Source: Beaufortia kweichowensis (Eukaryota; Chordata; Actinopteri; Cypriniformes; Gastromyzontidae). Taken from it: 64,000 nucleotides of DNA. Below are positions 28,501-40,500 of the stretch, piece by piece. The notes below the pieces were generated by a model that was not told the DNA's origin, made no database searches, and saw only the letters and a program-made list of their open reading frames with translations. Within the stretch, counting starts at the first letter, position 1. Every line of letters starts with the position of its first letter. The DNA is taken from contig CM032813.1 of NCBI GenBank assembly GCA_019155185.1, positions 2,104,501 to 2,168,500 of the forward strand. The letters are read 5' to 3'. A program made the position numbers and the translations under genes.

Positions 28501-31500
28501 AAAAAAAAAACATTTATGATGTAAATTCAATTGATCAAAAAAAATGATTTTTGAAAATGAAATGTTAAAATAAAAGAAATAAGTGGCAACTGTGACAAAA
28601 AATGGTAAACTACTGTAATAGTAGTAAAACATGGTAAATTGGTGGTTACCATGTTTTTGGCTTTATTTGCAGTAAAACCATGGTTAATTTTCATAAACTA
28701 TGAAGTTTTAAGCATACTTCTAGTATAAACTGATATATTTGCTCAAGGAGATGAAATTATCAGCCCAGATCTTCACTCGCTCCGCTTTACAACCAACTAA
28801 TGCCCTTAAACAATAAAGCTGTAATTAATGTAGTCTCTCTATGAACTTTCTGTGAATTTAAATATTCATTCGCTATGCTGCTTTTCAGTTTATTTCCCTT
28901 TCACCCCATCTGCTCTTTTAATATTCATATTTTACATTTACCGGATTAGGGGATTTTTCCTCTTCTGGATTCACAAAGTAGAAAATCTGCATTGCAGAAG
29001 CAAAAAAAAAAACACCATATAGCGTTTGGCTAGAGAAGCCGAAAGAAACCACAAGTTGACTGAACCTTTATCTATGATGACATGAAAGGAACATTGAAAC
29101 TGTTTTAACACTTGACAAAAGCAAAGTTTGCATTTGCAAGTGTGAATGCAATGTACATTACTGCAAAGCTCAAAATTTGTTGGTGTTTTTTCCTCCACAA
29201 CAGCTGCTCTATCCATGTTAAACACATTACCAGTACACTTCATATACAAGAAAATGTGTAATGAAAAATGATTTCCTTCAGTTTCACTGGGAGGTGAAGG
29301 GTGTGTGTAAATTGTTGGCATACTGGAGCTCTCAATCCGATTAGAGAATTCCCAGCTGGATGTTTGCACTCATTGCGAGCCGTGCGCTCCGAGAGGATTC
29401 CAGACTCTTGGCACGCTGCCGTACACCATTTTTCACTCTGGACAGAAGAGGCCGGTGCAAGGGTGAAAAAAACTAGACCCCAAAAGATCCCACTCCACTA
29501 TTAACTTCATACATTACAAGAAAACAACATTTACATGTCCAATTATATGCTAACCCAATTCTTAATCAAATGAATATGATACAAATCCAGTGATGGATAA
29601 TGCCGGTCATCACTAAACACATCACAAGATACTAAAATCTATATTCATCTATTAAAGGTCTAGTTCACCCAAAAATGAAAATTCTTTAATCATTTATTCA
29701 CTCTCATGTCAAACCTGTATGACTTTCTTTCTTCTGCAGAACCCAAAAGAAGATATTTTGGGAACCGAACGACATTGATCCACACGAACACAAAACCACT
29801 GAGACATTTCTCAAAATATCTTCTTTTGTGCTCCCCTTAAGAAAGAATCACATACAGGTTTGGAACATGACAGTGAATAAATGATGACAGAAATGTATTT
29901 TTGGGTGAACTGTACCTTTAAATAGACCAACAAATGAAGATAATGAGGCGGGATGCTGCAAAAACAGAGAGATATATCTTATGTTATTTGTGTCTTATGA
30001 GGAAAGGTTGTACGTGATGACCACTTATGTACTCATTTGTCAAATGCAAAACAACTAAACCTCAAAGCTAAAAAAAGTAAAAGGTGCGGCTCCAAAATGA
30101 CATGTGCCAGAGTTTGCCATGCCATTTGTTTCTATACAGACCACAGTCACATGTCATTAGCTAAAAAAGCTCTTCACCGGCTTAAAAAAAACAACTAGTA
30201 GGTAAAAAGCACAGCATCGATCTTCAGCCCGCTGTTTTCTCTTCCTCAGATACAACAACACAATACACACAGCCCTGAAAAATCAAGCCCTTCAGAGATT
30301 TAAGACATTTAAACATGCTGCATCAGTGGAAACTAAAAGTCTTGAGAGTATCGAAAACAAAACGTGTGGCTCATGTCAGCCGGGCGGAAGGCTTGGAAGG
30401 GAGCAGACGTTAGTTACGACAGCCTTGTCTTGTGGTTCATTGTGTTGGTACAGGTGGCAGATGTTATCAGCGAATCCCAGCGCTACTGTGCTGACGTACT
30501 GCAGATATATCTTAATGGCTGATTATGCTTTTCTACTGTTAAAAGTGTTTGCGTGGTTGTGTGTGTAGTCAAGAGAACTGTTGTGGAAAATTACACACTA
30601 TTGTGAAGAGAAGCCCCACAAGGGGAGAGTTTTTCCATCAGCATGGTTCATTTATCCAGAAATTATATCAGCGACGGAAAGTTTAATCATGACCAGGACA
30701 CCTGCAGGATTTACTTCATTTCTCCACTTATTCTACTTGGAAAAAGTGAATGGGATAAAAAAAGTCTAAAGAGAAAATACAATGAGTTTCTTGATTAAAC
30801 AGATGCTGCTCTTATTAAAATATATATTACATAAATCACTTTCTGAAATATCGTATTGAGATAACTCTGTGTTTTTATAATTCTGGTGACCAAACTGCTG
30901 TCCTAAGTATTTTTGTCATCTTAAGTCTCACGTCCTTCTTATCAACCTATAAGATAAATTAAATGAACTTGTTTTTAGCTGTGTAAACAAAGGATAATGT
31001 ACAGTCAGATGGATAATATCAAAACAAAAGTCCTCATGGACATTCTTAGCATTTAGGCTTCAAGATATCAAAATATCACAAATGTGCATATCACAATTTT
31101 CACTTTTTAACTATAATTTAAATTGATTTTACAAACTTTAGAAATTATCACATTAGAAAGTTATCAATTTTTGTTAAATATCATCGTGTAGCCCTGCTTT
31201 TCATTAGATAGTAATATTGACCGCTGAACATTAGCCCACTTTATACACAGCTACTTATCAAACAAACAAATAATTGGACATTAACTGTTGGTTTAAGTTG
31301 AAATTAACATGTACATCATTCATTATTTGACATTATTTGTATTTTTCTTATAAAATGAACGAATTTGTAGCCCTGAGATGAACCAGGCTGATGAGAATAT
31401 AGGACAAATAAAAAGAGAATCAACAACATTCAACAGAAATGAAAGAAACACAATAGCGTCACAACTAAGCAGTTGCATATAGCGCCATCTAGTGCTCTGT

Positions 31501-34500
31501 TAATTGCTCAATTAACAACACAAACATGCTGTTTAATAATCTTAAGGTTGAAAATACTGGTAATTGCAGTTGTGTGTCATACAGCAGACAGTATAAATGA
31601 TGGTAGACGGATAGATTTATGAAGTGGGAAAAACCGTTGGAGCAAAACTGCCCTGCTGTAATTAGCAGTATATATAATATTTTACAATATGATAATTACT
31701 GCAATTATTTATGCATAATTGCGATCCGTCACTTGTTTGCCTTTATTGCGTTTAATGCTTGTGCAATTATTCTTCGTTTGTTCCAAGTTTGGATTTTAAT
31801 CTGACAAAAACTAATAATCCAACTTTACAAACTTGGTCTAAATGTTGATGAAAATGTAACTAAAACACATTTGTTATAAGAGTGAGATTATTAAAACAAC
31901 AATGTTAAGTAATATCACAATACTCAAAAATACAAATGATTGTTTTTCACCCCTGGTGACAGAATGAAATCCCCTACATCTATATAAGCAACATGTAGAT
32001 TTGTGGGTTTTTATAAGGCCACAAGCTCCCCGCAGAGTCTCTCGCAAATACACAAAACCACAGAAATACTCTTTCACAGAAAACAAGCTCTTTGTGAATT
32101 CCTATCACAAATCTCAGCCATCTCCTCATGTTTCAGCGACTGAATACTGAAGCATTTAAGAACGGTTTTCAGCTGAAGTCACGTGATGGCCGGAGCTTTA
32201 AAAGCGACCCTTCCAGAACCGACAGGCTGTTGTGTTCAGTATGCTGTGTGAACCAGAAGCACAGGTTGTCCAAAGTCTCTTTCAGGCTTTAAGAAAGTGT
32301 CTTTGTCCAAACTGTGACGGACTCACGGATCGTGACGGGCTGCCCTGCCAAAGTTAAAATCAGGCTGCTCTTCTAGCTCTTTAAGAAACAGATTGAAAAG
32401 GTTCCCCGAAATACAAAACGGCCACAAAGCTACAGTTATCAGATGGTACTTCTTGTACAAACACATACCTGTAAACCGGCTGCATCTCTCGTGCGATTCC
32501 AATGACCGCCTCGGGAGGAAAACGGTTGAACTCTTGGAAGAGGTCTCTGATGTTGTTCCTAAATTTGAGATCCAGATCCAGCTGAACAATTCTCTTCAGT
32601 TCTGAAAGACATGAAAAAGTGTATCTATCAATAAATAGATCATGGTACTTAAAAATAAACACGTTGACTGCTTTGCTTTGTTGTAAACTGACTTTACAAG
32701 TCACTTTCACACATAACTTTTAAGATTTTGCTTTACATTATAAATTGTGCACAGTTTTATAATATACGGTTTATGCAGTGATGCATTAAAACCGGCACAG
32801 CTACGATCTTTTTGTGTTCACGTCAACAGTAACAACAAATGATCAAACAGCAGGATTTCTCATGTCAGGATGGCCTCATGGTCTCTTATGAAGGGCCACC
32901 GGACAGCTCATTGACAACAAAGCCCTCAAGACAACATTCTGGATGTACTATTGTGAAGCAGAGACAGCATGGACAATGACATGCAAACGGAAAGCAAAAC
33001 ACGGGGGCCTGAACTGTTCTTGTTGTAATTACAACAATGAAGAGAAAGCGACCGAGCTGAGCCCAAGAGAATTTCACATCGATGCCTCTCAAAACAAGCA
33101 GCGAAAACGGAGTCAATCAATATCAACAATCTATAAAACACCTCATGAGCAGAGATAAAACACACATCTAGGGTCAAAATGTAATGCTGAGCTAGTCTGT
33201 AATGCATGCGTAAGGAAATTCTTATCAATCCAAAACAAAACTAAAATACCAGTTTATATCCCAGTTTAATGTACAGACAACTACGCTGTAAGTAAATTTC
33301 CCAATAAGGTAGAAATGTTAGCACTATATGCATTATATGTTTGTGTGAAAGAGGTTTTAATGCCTGATTTTAATTTAAAGCATGTGATTTTAGTTACAGT
33401 ATATCTGTAATCTATACAGATAAACAATACAGATCCTTAAAGTTACAATCTATAACTTTTTTGGTAAAAAAAATAAAAATCAGTTAAAGTGGAGGTACGA
33501 AATCTGTTTCTTTTCCTTAACCCGATTCACAAAAGTAAGCTGATAATAATTATGTGTAACAATGTATAATCGACAGATACGATTATCCTCATCTTAAACA
33601 TCATCATCTTTATCTTTAACATCATCCTCATCATCTTCTTTTTTAACACTATCATCCTCATCTTCTTCATATTTAACATCATCATCTTTATCTTTAACAT
33701 CATCCTCATATTTAACATCATCATCTTTATCTTTAACATCATCCTCATATTTAACATCATCATAGCTTTAACTTTTCCTTTCAGAAACATTTCCATCTGG
33801 GAATGAGAAGATGAGAATTGACACGCAGTACCCAAGTCTGGCTGAATTCACAAAAGGACTTTAATCCACTTCATCATTTAGACTTCACTAAAACTACACA
33901 GCAGGTGGATTTCCATCTGTTCTCCGTAGATTACGGCTTTACTCATCTTGCTTTCCTACAACAACAACAACAACAAGTGTGACTTAACACATGCTTGAGC
34001 TGATATAGGTCAACCTCATTATATGGTTAATAGCCAGACGTACAGTATCAGGCCCAGTTACCCACCATCCCATTATATGTTCACATACAATGCTGGAAAA
34101 GAAGCTGAAAAAAACAATGTTTCTAATGGCAACGTGATCACACTTCTCAAGATAGATCACAGTTCAAGGAAACCCATTTCTTTGAAGAGCGTGTTCATAA
34201 TCATGTGGCGGGTCATGCAGTCACGACATGTCACATGATCAGAGGTTTCTCACATCGTTAACTGTAAATAGACATAAGCATTACATTTCCAAATGATCTT
34301 GCGTTTTGTTGCAAAATGTTTGAATTGCGTTCAGATTTCATTTTAACAGTATTTCCCCAAAATATATTCATATAGAAGTGCTTGCCAAATGCAAAAATGT
34401 TTATAATTAATTGATTTAACCGTGTAAAGATGTGATTAACCATTAGAAACACTCAAACACAATAAAAACAGCCCTAGAATTATAAAGATTTGTTATTTTT

Positions 34501-37500
34501 CTGTTATTCTTCTTCCCCCTTCAAACACATGGAATCACTTCACAATAAGCAGATTCATGGCAAAACAAAGATGAAAACAACAGCTGATGTTGTTACTTTT
34601 GCTAAGAAGTTAATACACAAGTACACCTCCAGGCATGATTTGCCTTCAAGGAAAGCCATTTCCTTGACCGGACATAAAACTAGAAGTTTCTTTTTCAAAC
34701 GGTCAGACACATGATTTCTTTTACCACTAAGAGGAAAACAATCTGTTATTACGCATTCGGAAAAACATTTCCTTAATTGTAAAAAAAAAGGGGTCTTCTA
34801 GGGATCTAAATGGTGTCAGTCTCATCATCAGACCTCATTTATTTTGCCTCTCACCAGGACGCTATCGAACGGCCTGTTGGTCGATGACCGGAACAAAGCC
34901 TGCGGGCGAGCCATGTGACCTCCAGCGGACAAAATGAGGACAGAATTCCTCGATGCAAACACAGTCAGTGGGTCATGACTAAAACTTAAAAGCTACTTTT
35001 ATATAAGGAGTTGTGGAAAACAATAAAGATTACAGGTAAAATAGTAGACAGTGAAGAAAATAAGCAGAAAATGTCAAGAAGGACATAAAAATGTAAATAT
35101 TTATTTGAAATATAAATATTTTATTTTCTTTTAGAGTTCTTTCTCCAAATTGCTTATGGTTTGTGTCAGAAATCAAAGTATGTCTTCCATTGTTGGTCAA
35201 AAACGTGTTCTATTTGTCACATCCATAACATGTTTATTCCCTTTTTTTTAAATAGATAACTTGTGAAAAGACTGTTTTTTATAGCTGGACTATATCAACA
35301 GGGCTTTAGTAAAATATAAACAGGTGATTTATATATAGATGATAAATACATTCTGTAAGAATTTATATTTCAAGTTTGCCTGAAAATTCTGGTTTAGGTG
35401 TAGCACACTTACGCTGGGTCAAGAAAACGGGTCAAAAACAGCAATGACACAATACTCCTGAAGTCCAAACTAGTCTCTACACTTAAAGATAAGTGACTAA
35501 ATTTCCATTTCAATCGACCCGCAAGGAAAACAATAACATGAACTGACCTACTTCCTGTCAACCGTTTGTCTGACTCTTGCAGATCTCCTGAAAGTCTTTC
35601 CACAAGTAACAACAAAACACAACTGTGAAAAAAATATGTTTTTGACTCTCTCTCCTGGTCACTTTCTCTCTAGTTCAGCTGGCTGTAACACAAAGACAAA
35701 CACACACGTCACTTTAAAACAGCTGCTTTGGCACCCCTGCAGATATAAACGGTACAATCACAAAATCACTGAATCTTAGACAACCCACTGAAACAAACTG
35801 GAGAATGAATAACTCGGGAGGGTTTCTGAACAAATATTAAAGACATTAAACTCGTCACAAACAATTCGTTCCAGGACTTTTTCTGACAAACCAAACTAAG
35901 CTTGAGCAAAAAGCAATCGCTTTTTTGAAACTTTAAATTTAACAAAAGATAGAAATGAAGAAGTTTGACTACAGTACAGACAAAACCATCTGAGAGAAAT
36001 CTGTAAACTAATCGCAGGGCTGTCGTTTTCACTGAACTGGATTTCATGGTATGTAAATCCATTTTTCAATATCGCAAAGTGCTGTTGTCGCTGTTTTTCA
36101 CAGGTGATATCTTCAGGATATTCTGGTGTGATGTCACCTGAGGTAAATGAATTCATGTGTGTGTATAAAGGTCACTGTTTGAAGAAAACACAACACCAGA
36201 ATCAGTCCAGATGAACAAGCATGAAAAAACACACACTTGGAGCTCTATTACTTACAGAAAGTCATCGATACATCTTTACTGGTAACAGAAAATTAATTAA
36301 CAACCAGTTATCCCGGTAAAGGTTTATGTACATTAAAATATATCTAAAAATCTTTTGACTTTTCACAACTCTTTTAACTCATTCACAAGTATGTAAAAAA
36401 TTAGTTTTAAGGTTTAAGTGATCGCAAAATGCCACTATTAACCAATCAGAATCAAGTATTTCAGAATTTTACCACCCTGTCAGCAACAAGACTATTTTCA
36501 TAGGGAAAAACAAATAAAATAAGGCGAATTATATTTTTAGTTAAAAATAATTCATTACAAGACAGTAGGGCTGCAAAATATATTAAAAATGTGTTTTATG
36601 TACTGAAAGAGTAAAACATGGCTGTTCATTTTCAGTCTTTTACAAGACATGCATGTTGATTATGTAATTTTCATTTGTTTTAACAGATTTGAATATAAAT
36701 TAAATTCATTTAGACAAGTTATCGTATCCAATATCATATAGCACAATATTCAATATTTAACAAGTTACTGTTTAAAGCAAATGCAATATTCCTAAAAACT
36801 GTGCAGCCATACAAAATACATTATAAAGATATAACTTTTAAGGAAGATGAAAGATTTTAAATGTTTAATTAAAAACAGGGCAGCACAACAAAGTATGTTT
36901 CCATGTTATGCGTAATGCATAAATGTTTGTTGATGATATTTCTCAGGTGCTTCTTCTTAACATGTCTCAACATACCGTATGAAGTTACAAGACAGCGAGG
37001 TTATGTAAGCCCACAGCCACAAACCGAAAAGATCCATTAAACACTCAATTCCTCTAATCTCTCTCTCTTACTAAGCCATTGATCTGTTAGATTGACAGAG
37101 TCCTGGGATTTGCATTTAGTGTTCAAGTAAACCCATGAGGCCGAACGATGCCCATTTGCCTGGCTGTGAGAGAGAGAGAGAGAGAGAGAGAGGGTGTCAC
37201 AGAGGACGATCAACCGCCCCGCAGCCCCCCTCTGCCCAGCACTGTGCCATGTGCCCGTGTAACACCTGCGAGCAAGTCGGTACATCTGACACCGCCAGTG
37301 GCCTCGTGTCCAAATCCTTTCATTGGCTGACTGATTGAGGGGGTGAATTCAGGATGGCCGAATGTACTGACCTTTACAAAACATGGTTAGAATGTGCGGC
37401 AGGAAGTATGAAGAGGAAGTTCGCAGAAATGCGTAGCCGTCCCTTTATAGTGGAAAACCTGAGTGTTATGCCAAAGGGTGCTAGTCTTAATTTGAAGGAA

Positions 37501-40500
37501 CAGTTCACGCAAAAATGAAACCCCTTTTATCATTTACTCACACTCATGTCACCGCAAACCTGTATGACATTTTCATTTTTTCTGTATAACACAAAAGAAG
37601 ATATTTTGAAAAACAACATCCATTGACTTCTATTGTATGAACATAAAACCATTGAGACATTTCTCAAAATTAGTCGGTCATTCTGCTCACCTGCAGGCAT
37701 AATGCGATGCATGGCCACAGACAGGAAGAAGATGGCGTCGCTGTAGTATGCACCAGACCCTGCGCTAAAGTGCTTCTGCATGGCCTCCACGATGGGGAAT
37801 AACTTCTCTGTAAGTGCGTCCACATTATGAAACACCACCTGAAACAGAAGAGTAAGTTTGTGTTAAATGGACACACTTGATAAACGCTTACGTGAACTAC
37901 GTTCTTAAACTAAAACTTTTCCAGAATTCTTTCATCATTTATTCACCTTCAAATCATTTTAAACCTGTATGACTTTCCACAAAAGAAGATATTTTGAAGA
38001 ATGTTGGTCATTAAACAACACTGACCCCCATTGACTTCCATTGAAGGAACACAAAACCACCGAGACATTTCTCAAAATATCCTCCTTTAAGTTTCACTGA
38101 CAAAATAAAAGTCATATACAGTTTTGGGTGAACTACACCTTGAAGTAAAGTCTTACAAATGTCTATAAAAATATTTCCATACATGTTAGTTTTGAGTTGG
38201 TTCCATTCTATCCCAAATTTAGACAAAAATATCCTGGACTTAAGACATATAGGCTTTACACAAATATGTACATGCACATGATTAGTAAATGAGACATCTG
38301 TGAGGTTTTTGCACTGTTAAACAGAAGCGATCCTTCATCTTAAAACTTCCTGTCATGTAAGTCTAATTCTCAGATGTTCACCACTGAACCTCAACAGTTT
38401 TCATTTACCGTTCCCTCTGCTGGAAACACACAATACATGTATTTGTCTGTGCCGAACCCTAATCCTGCTCCGCAATGCAAGACACTGGCGTCTACTCGAC
38501 TCATGCAATCAGATAATGTCTCTCTCTTTCTCTAGTAACACAAAGAGGATTAAAAGCTTCAGTCATCACAGATTTCCCTTTAAGGTTTTGATTCCAGTAG
38601 TTATATACATTTCTGCCATTAAGAAATCTTGGTTTAGTGAAAACAGAAGAACTAATTCAGCAGAAGCAGCTCAGGTTTGAGAAACACTAGACTTGGTCTT
38701 CTTTCATTTGCATGAGAGATCCTTAAAAAAAAAAGTAAATGTTATCAGAAACAAAGTGAGTATAACAAAGTATAAAGGCAATCATGAAAATTTGCCTTGC
38801 AACTTACAGACAACACGAGACTTTCCTTGCATCACTGAGCTCACGAATTATCATCACAAATTATACTCAAAAATTAAAACCAAAGAAAGAACATCCAAGC
38901 ACTAATTTCTTGTGGCAAGAAATGCAAAAACCAATGAGATTTTGAAGTGATCAATGTGACACCATACAGCATTTCAATCTACCACTCAGATCTGCTTGTT
39001 TACATTTCAATTTGGCAAAATAAGATCTGCCGCCTGTTCAATACTTCCTATTTCTGTGATTATTTCTATGATAATATAATTCAAGAGCAATGAAAATGAC
39101 AAAAAGGAAACAAAATTCAGGTCTGCCCTTATGAAGTTCAAAGCAAACTGTGCACCCTGCCTTCAAAAGAAGTGATGAAAAGTGATAAATGGAGACGCTG
39201 CATGAGGCCAAATAATAAACCTTCCAGGAATTTTAAAGCAAAGCCACATCCAGAGCTCACGATAATCTCTATTAGTTGCACATGAAGTACTGTGGCATTG
39301 TGTAATCAAGGGCTTCCAGCGGTATTAATGCTCAAAGGGATTCAAAGCTCTTCTGGTCATTTTATGTGCTTCTGACAGTATGAAATAGTTCAGGAGGTGA
39401 ACAGCTTTGCTCAATACTGAAACTGTAGTTTATTTCTGCAAAACTGTTACCGAAAGAAACACCACAACTGGAAATGAATCCACCATCATCTTCATTTATC
39501 TGTCTGCTTATTCAACCCATCAGCCTTTTCATTCAGTTCCTCATACAGCATTAAGAACGATCCTTGTGAGCAGCTGATGGTGCCGTCATCACCGCATGTG
39601 TCTGATTCATCATGTGGGAGACAGTGTGGGTGTTTGTGGATCCTTCCTCACCACAGCTGTCTGAGCGGTGAAACAGACAGACGATGTGAAAGTGCATTAA
39701 TTAAATGCATCGGCCTGTTAAGAGAGACTATTATTAATGGATGCCGCGTTAAGCCAAATGCTCATTATCTTATGGTGTGTGTTTGTGCCCTACAGTGTAA
39801 TCAGACTAAATGATGTTTATTGTAAATGTAAAAATGCAGAAAGGTTAGTGTGAGAGGTAGATTTAGGGTTACACCATACAATATACAGTTTGTACAGTAT
39901 AAAAGTCATTATGTCTATGGAAAGACCCTATAAAACATGGAAACCCAACATGTGTGTGTGGTAAAAAGGGCTGGATTAAAGTAAAGTAATCCTGCTCTCT
40001 GCTAAACATGGTTCATCCATCAGTTCAGGAAGGAGAAACAATGACGCTTGATTCAGGACCGTCACTAAATTATCCTGCTCACAGTGAAAACATGATCCAC
40101 ATATCTCTCTAAACTAGGCCAAGTTCACTTCAAAACACAGCTAACCCCTTCCTAGATCTCACCAAAGATCCTGAAGCTTACTGAGAAAACACACAAACAC
40201 ACATACTGATAGAGTAACACTGCCCCCATATGACCAACACACAACTACTGCAGGAAATACAGTCATGGAAAAACTTTTAACACCACTCCAGTTTTGCTTT
40301 TATTTAGGATTTTGATGCGTGTTAAATCCATTCCAGTTATGTGTCTGTTGAACTACAACAAAAGCCAACCTCAGGAGAGATATAAAATGATTTTAAAAAT
40401 CTGGCTTATTGCACTAAATATTTATTTTTCGGAACTGATCCTTAAAAAAAACGTAAAAACATCACTAGTATGTTATTAAAAAATGAATATGAACTTCTTT

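Larger units (their letters stand above)
22578..32468 (-). other. xxylt1 intron 3 (9.9 kb)
   Basis: Bounded by donor GTATGT and acceptor TTACAG on the minus strand. It contains repeat family D (22835-22985), family A (26640-26890), terminal-inverted-repeat elements at 27789-28080, 29653-29922 and 31054-31194, and a C/GATGGTAA-type palindromic patch near 28610-28690. No embedded gene is supported. Confidence 0.85.
32602..37690 (-). other. xxylt1 intron 2 (5.1 kb)
   Basis: Donor GTGAGC next to 37691, acceptor ending TTTCAG at 32602. It holds a 39-base minisatellite (33583-33764), a CAA run at 33957, an element with GGGCTGCA ends (36566-36811), a GA run at 37168-37191, and a truncated family M element ending about 20 bases from exon 2. 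No other gene is seen. Confidence 0.85.

Noticed and set aside
33527..33835. Methionine/lysine-rich 102-codon frame
   Set aside because: It is the translation of the intronic 39-base minisatellite.
37192..37330. GC-rich, proline-rich frames next to a GA run, considered as an extra exon
   Set aside because: No suitable splice sites in frame with xxylt1, and the four known exons already complete the protein.
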